A stretch of DNA of 9,478 nucleotides from Deltaproteobacteria bacterium (lineage in GTDB: Bacteria; Myxococcota_A; UBA9160; SMWR01): NCBI GenBank assembly GCA_029261905.1, contig JAJDAM010000891.1, positions 1 through 9,478 of the forward strand. The letters run 5' to 3'. The notes beneath the pieces were generated by a model. That model saw only the letters and a program-made list of their open reading frames with translations. It did not search any database and was not told the origin of the DNA. Below are positions 5,705 through 9,478 of this stretch, piece after piece. A program made the position numbers and the translations under genes. The first letter of the stretch is position 1. Every line of letters starts with the position of its first letter.

Positions 5705-8497
5705 ATGAGCCACGCCATCGTTCGGGACGAGTCGCAATACCGCAGTTATCGCACTGAGATCGAAGGCGACCCCATGACCCGTGCTCTTGGGACGGGCTTG
5801 GCGGTGATCCTCGGGTTGAACACCGCATTCATCGCACTCGATTTCTTCCTTTTCCCGGAGCTTTTTGCTCCGATGCTGGGATTCCGGCTCGTCTGCAATG
5901 TTGTGATGGCAGTACTCTTGATGAGGACGCGGTTCACCCATCCCCTCGCCGCAGCGTACGTAGGCTGTCTCCTAATGGGGATAGCGCTGATCGCCGTGAT
6001 TCAAGCTGCGGGTGGAATCGCGAGTGGGTATGCGCCAGGGTTGTTGTTGTTGTTTTGTGGGATGCCAGTGCTGCTCCCGCTTCGAGCGCAGCAAGCAGCG
6101 GTGATCGTGTTCTCACTTTCAGCAGCTACTGCGGCGCTTCCATTCGTTCTTGGTCCGGAACTTCCGGTGGCTCCCTATGTGGTCAGTCTAGTGTTCCCGC
6201 TTGCCGCCGCGTTTGAGAGCGTGGCCGCGTGCTGGCTATTGGATGGCATGCGGTTCGCAGACTTCCTTCGACGCCGCGAACTCGAGTTGGCTCGGGATCA
6301 GCTCAAGGATCTGGATCGGGAGAAGTCTCGGTTTACTGCGAATGTGCATCATGAGCTTCGGACACCTCTTACGCTGACGTTGGCTCCTTTGGAGGCGATG
6401 TTGGATGGGGAGTTTGGAGAGGTGACGGAAGTTCAGCGCGGGTATTTGAAGACGATGCGCTCGAATTCTCGTCGGCTGTTGAAGCTGATCAATAACTTGT
6501 TGGATCTGGCGAAGATCGAGGGCAAGCGGATGCAGGTTGTTCGGCGTCCGACCCTCGTTCAGAATTTGGTCGAAGAGCTGTTGAGCGGGGCTCGTCCGCT
6601 TGCGGAGCGAAAGGGTGTGGTGCTCGAGGGCAGTGCGATCGACGACCTGCCGCCGATCAACGTCGACCCGGAAGCGCTCGAGAAGGTGATTCTCAACCTG
6701 GTTGGAAACGCGCTGAAGTTCACCGAATCTGGCGGTCGCATCGAGGTGCTGGGGCACGCGCTCGAAGATGGTGGGATTCACCTGACTGTTTCCGATACTG
6801 GCGCTGGGCTGGCCAAGGACCAGTTGGGCCGGATCTTTGATCGCTTCGCGCAGGTCGACTCTTCGAACACCAAGCGGCACGAGGGAACGGGGATCGGGCT
6901 GGCTCTGGTTCACGAACTCGTCTCGCTGCACGGCGGTCGGATTTGGGCCGAGAGCGAGGGGTTGGGTCATGGTGTGCAGATTCACATCTGCCTGCCTCTC
7001 GGGGATGTGGATGTCGAAGTCGACGAAGATGCAGTCGTGTCGGCGCCGCTGTCATCGGGCTTCGAAGATTCGCTTGCGGTGATCGAGGGAGAACTCGCCG
7101 AAGTGCACGCCAACAGTGATTCCGTGCAGTTGGCAGAGATGCACCGGTCGGTTGAGCGCGCCGAGTCCGCCTCTGAGCAGATCGACGCTGGCGGAGCGAC
7201 CGTCGGCCTGGAGCCCGGTACGCCAGAAGTGCTGATCGTCGACGACAACGCCGACATGCGTCGGCTGCTGGCGGACCTGATCGGGAAGAGATATCGAATT
7301 CGGCTGGCCAGGAATGGCGCCGAGGCCCTGGAGAGAACCCGCGAGCGGATCCCCGACCTGATCTTGACCGATGTGATGATGCCGATCATGTCCGGCACCG
7401 AGCTGTGCAGTGCGATCAAGGGCGATCCGCAGTTCGACCGGATCCCGGTCATGCTGCTCACGTCGAAAGCCGAGCGCGAGATGAAGATCAAAGGACTCGA
7501 ACTCGGCGCAGACGACTACGTCACGAAACCATTTCATCCGCGGGAGCTGTTGGCCCGCGTCGATTCGTTGGTTCGTTTGCGCGTTCTCCAGGACGAACTT
7601 TCGATTCGCAATGCGCTGCTCGAGAGCACGAACGAAGAACTCAAGAGCACTCTCATCGAATTGCGTGAGGCGGGTAGCCAGTTGGTGCAGGCCGAGCGTC
7701 TCGCGGCAGTGGGCGAGCTGGCCGCAGGGATTGCTCACGAGGTGAACAACCCGGTCAACTTTGCAGTGAATGCGCTTCGAACGCTGCATGGCGAGATCGA
7801 TCACGTCGAGGGCATCTTGCGCAGGCTCTACTCGATCGATTGGAGCGATGCGTCCCAGCTCGAGGCCAAGGTCGCCGAACTCCAAAAGATCCAGGCGTCA
7901 CTCGATTTCGACGAAATGGCCGAGACACTCGGCGAGCTGTTGTCGATCGCGACCGAAGGGCTCGAACGCACGACGCGACTGGTCGGTGATCTGCGCGACT
8001 TCGCTTCGCCCAGCGACGGGCTTCGATCCGATATGGACGTTCGGCGAGGCCTGCAATCGACGCTCCAGCTCGTCAACCACAATATTCGCGATGCGTCGAT
8101 CGAGGTCGAGATCGACTTCGAAGAAGACCTGCCGCTCATCGCTGGCGACGCAGGGGCCATCAATCAGGTTTTTCTCAACTTGCTCAAGAACGCAACCGAA
8201 GCACTCGTGAGTACCGGCGGCAAGATCGGTGTAACTGCGAGGCAGGAGGAGGGCTCGATTCTCGTGGAGATTCGCGACAACGGGCCCGGGATTCCCGCAG
8301 AAGGCCTGTCCGAGGTGTTCGAGCCGTTCTATTCGACCAAGTCCGCTGGGAGCGGAACCGGGCTCGGTCTGTCCATGTCGCGGCGAATCGTGACGGAGCA
8401 CGAAGGCACACTCGAAGTGTCTTCGGTTCCTGGAGAGGGCGCGACGTTCAGCGTACGCCTTCCCATCCGGGGAAATCGTGACTCGACCGAGACCTGA
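5705..8497 (+). CDS. Hybrid membrane histidine kinase with two kinase cores flanking a receiver domain
   Basis: A 930-aa sensor kinase. Six hydrophobic helices (about 27-49, 57-73, 80-101, 108-125, 130-149, 155-179) form a membrane sensor with almost no periplasmic loop. Kinase core 1 follows: a DHp helix with phospho-acceptor H216 in HHELRTPL, N-box N335 in NLVGNALKF, then DTGAGL and GTGIGLAL ATP-lid motifs. An acidic linker (about 432-505) leads to a receiver domain with acid pocket D513/D514, phospho-acceptor D556 in LTDVMMP and K608 in TKPF. A coiled coil (about 625-668) joins kinase core 2: H678 in GIAHEVNNP, N-box near N829 in NLLKNATEAL, then DNGPGIP and GTGLGLS. All catalytic residues are present in both cores. 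The ATG at 5705 has a weak ribosome-binding site; ATG 5774 has AAGG at 5763-5766 with better spacing, but would drop the YRSYRTEIE stretch that usually precedes TM1 in such sensors. The ligand is unknown. The next gene overlaps its 3' end. Confidence 0.9.
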   Translation: MSHAIVRDESQYRSYRTEIEGDPMTRALGTGLAVILGLNTAFIALDFFLFPELFAPMLGFRLVCNVVMAVLLMRTRFTHPLAAAYVGCLLMGIALIAVIQAAGGIASGYAPGLLLLFCGMPVLLPLRAQQAAVIVFSLSAATAALPFVLGPELPVAPYVVSLVFPLAAAFESVAACWLLDGMRFADFLRRRELELARDQLKDLDREKSRFTANVHHELRTPLTLTLAPLEAMLDGEFGEVTEVQRGYLKTMRSNSRRLLKLINNLLDLAKIEGKRMQVVRRPTLVQNLVEELLSGARPLAERKGVVLEGSAIDDLPPINVDPEALEKVILNLVGNALKFTESGGRIEVLGHALEDGGIHLTVSDTGAGLAKDQLGRIFDRFAQVDSSNTKRHEGTGIGLALVHELVSLHGGRIWAESEGLGHGVQIHICLPLGDVDVEVDEDAVVSAPLSSGFEDSLAVIEGELAEVHANSDSVQLAEMHRSVERAESASEQIDAGGATVGLEPGTPEVLIVDDNADMRRLLADLIGKRYRIRLARNGAEALERTRERIPDLILTDVMMPIMSGTELCSAIKGDPQFDRIPVMLLTSKAEREMKIKGLELGADDYVTKPFHPRELLARVDSLVRLRVLQDELSIRNALLESTNEELKSTLIELREAGSQLVQAERLAAVGELAAGIAHEVNNPVNFAVNALRTLHGEIDHVEGILRRLYSIDWSDASQLEAKVAELQKIQASLDFDEMAETLGELLSIATEGLERTTRLVGDLRDFASPSDGLRSDMDVRRGLQSTLQLVNHNIRDASIEVEIDFEEDLPLIAGDAGAINQVFLNLLKNATEALVSTGGKIGVTARQEEGSILVEIRDNGPGIPAEGLSEVFEPFYSTKSAGSGTGLGLSMSRRIVTEHEGTLEVSSVPGEGATFSVRLPIRGNRDSTET
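8469..8480 (+). promoter_or_regulatory. Ribosome-binding site and GTG start of the REC-GAF kinase gene
   Basis: GGGGA at 8469-8473 lies 4 nt before the GTG at 8478-8480, inside the end of the preceding kinase gene (stop TGA 8495-8497). In the frame of the downstream protein this is the last start codon before the receiver domain; it leaves a leader of about 17 residues before the first strand. The 20-nt overlap indicates translational coupling of the two kinases. Confidence 0.55.
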
Positions 8498-9478
8498 ACG
8501 ACTGCTGGATTATCGCGAGTTTCCCGTCCTTTACGTCGACGACGAACCCGAGAACCTCAGGATCTTCGAGCTCGCATTCCGGCGCGAATTTTCCATCCGT
8601 ACCGCAACGGGTGGAGAGGAAGCGCTCGCGATCCTGAACCAGGAACCGATCGCGTTGATCCTGTCGGACCAGCGGATGCCGGGTATGACCGGAGTGGAGT
8701 TCCTCGCCCGTGCGAATGAACTCGATGAAAAAACGGTTCGTGTACTGGTTACCGCGTACGGTGATGTCGATACCCTGACACACGCGATCAACAACGGTTC
8801 GATTTACCGTTTCGTCGCGAAGCCGTGGACCCCGGAAGACATGCGGGTCACGATGCGCAACGCGATCGAGCGATACGCGCTCGAACGAGAGCGCGCGGAA
8901 CTACTGAATGAATTGACGCTGTTGAGCCGGATCTCTCGGTCCATGAATCAGCAGCTGGCGCTCGACCCGCTGTTGGAACTGATCCTGAATGCAGTGATCG
9001 AAGACCTCGGCTTCGATGCGGCGGGGATCCTGTTGTTCGGGTCCAAGGAAGACGTCCTCACCTGGTCATGTGTCGCGCCCAAGGACAGCAGCGTTGCGAA
9101 TTCGATCGCCGATCTCCGGATCTCTTCGCTGGCGGCGCCCCAGTTCGTCGAGACGCTGCGGGCCGGCGAAGCGCAGCTCCTTGCGATGGAAGACGTGCTC
9201 ACGTTGGAAGGCCCTGTCAAACGTTGGGTGACCGAAGTCGCTGCCGAACAGGTGCTGGTCACGCCACTGATCGGCAAGGACGAGGTCATCGGTGCGCTGG
9301 TCGTGGACAACCGCCGCGGCGGGAACCGATTCAGCTCGGACGACCGGACGTTGCTCGAGGGGCTCGCGAATCACGCGGTGGTCGCGATCGAAAACGCCCG
9401 GATGGTCGAGGACCTCCGGCGTTCCAAAGAACAGATCGTTCGTGCCGACCGTCTTGGGACCCTCGGCACACTGGCGGC
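8478..9478 (+). CDS. REC-GAF-histidine kinase (3' partial)
   Basis: Open from GTG 8478 to the right edge (333 codons, no stop), so the C-terminus is outside the window. Residues about 15-130 are a receiver domain: acid pocket D21/D22 in LYVDDEPEN, phospho-acceptor D64 in LSDQRMPGMTG, and K115 in VAKPW. The DQRMPGM and YRFVAKPW wording is typical of receivers in RpfG-like and GAF-kinase proteins. A helical linker (about 130-150) leads to a GAF domain (about 150-300), with PLLELILNAV, a TPLIGKDEVIGALVVDN strand pair and a NHAVVAIENARM helix, a small-molecule or redox sensing fold. The last residues, EQIVRADRLGTLGTLA, are the start of a DHp helix; the phospho-histidine (expected as 'AGIAHELNNP') should lie just past the edge. 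It has no membrane segment and is probably cytosolic. Its receiver is a natural acceptor for phosphate from the overlapping upstream kinase. Confidence 0.85.
   Translation, partial: MTRPRPERLLDYREFPVLYVDDEPENLRIFELAFRREFSIRTATGGEEALAILNQEPIALILSDQRMPGMTGVEFLARANELDEKTVRVLVTAYGDVDTLTHAINNGSIYRFVAKPWTPEDMRVTMRNAIERYALERERAELLNELTLLSRISRSMNQQLALDPLLELILNAVIEDLGFDAAGILLFGSKEDVLTWSCVAPKDSSVANSIADLRISSLAAPQFVETLRAGEAQLLAMEDVLTLEGPVKRWVTEVAAEQVLVTPLIGKDEVIGALVVDNRRGGNRFSSDDRTLLEGLANHAVVAIENARMVEDLRRSKEQIVRADRLGTLGTLA

Noticed and set aside
6236..7885. Minus-strand frames of 249 and 277 codons opposite the hybrid kinase
   Set aside because: The + strand carries full kinase and receiver motifs throughout; the antisense translations are low-complexity in style and show no known fold.
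1..9478. CRISPR array, insertion sequence, tRNA/rRNA or prophage genes
   Set aside because: No regularly spaced repeats, transposase or integrase motifs, terminal inverted repeats with target duplications, or structural RNA signatures were seen.

Overview
The window reads as a stretch of a high-GC, Gram-negative genome with dense, co-directional genes, all on the + strand. The mix of an outer-membrane LolA-like protein, an MMPL/RND exporter and very large hybrid histidine kinases of the type common in deltaproteobacteria suggests a Myxococcota / Desulfobacterota-grade or similar environmental bacterium. This is inferred from gene style only; no rRNA or taxonomic marker is present.

Layout: (1) 3-626, the C-terminal part of a LolA-like outer-membrane lipoprotein-sorting-type protein, cut by the left edge. 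(2) 627-868, an intergenic region, more AT-rich in its second half, with an inverted repeat and a plausible sigma70-type promoter. (3) 869-3364, a three-part fusion: a YcgR/PilZ-type c-di-GMP-binding N-terminus, an alpha/beta hydrolase resembling LuxD acyl-ACP thioesterase with an intact Ser-Asp-His triad, and a C-terminal class I SAM methyltransferase. (4) 3368-5638, a 12-TM MMPL/RND exporter starting 3 nt after the fusion gene. (5) 5639-5704, a short spacer with overlapping inverted repeats. (6) 5705-8497, a membrane histidine kinase with two full kinase cores separated by a receiver domain. (7) 8478 to the right edge, a REC-GAF-kinase protein whose start overlaps the previous gene by 20 nt; the window ends just before its expected phospho-histidine.

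The most interesting unit is 869-5638. A c-di-GMP sensor is fused to a putative fatty-acyl thioesterase/transferase and a methyltransferase, and is coupled with essentially no gap to a lipid-type MMPL exporter. A LolA-like periplasmic/outer-membrane lipid carrier lies upstream. A reasonable hypothesis is a c-di-GMP-gated pathway that releases or transfers an acyl chain, methylates a product and exports it to the envelope. The kinase pair downstream may be a separate signalling unit. Domain assignments rest on visible motifs; the pathway is inference.
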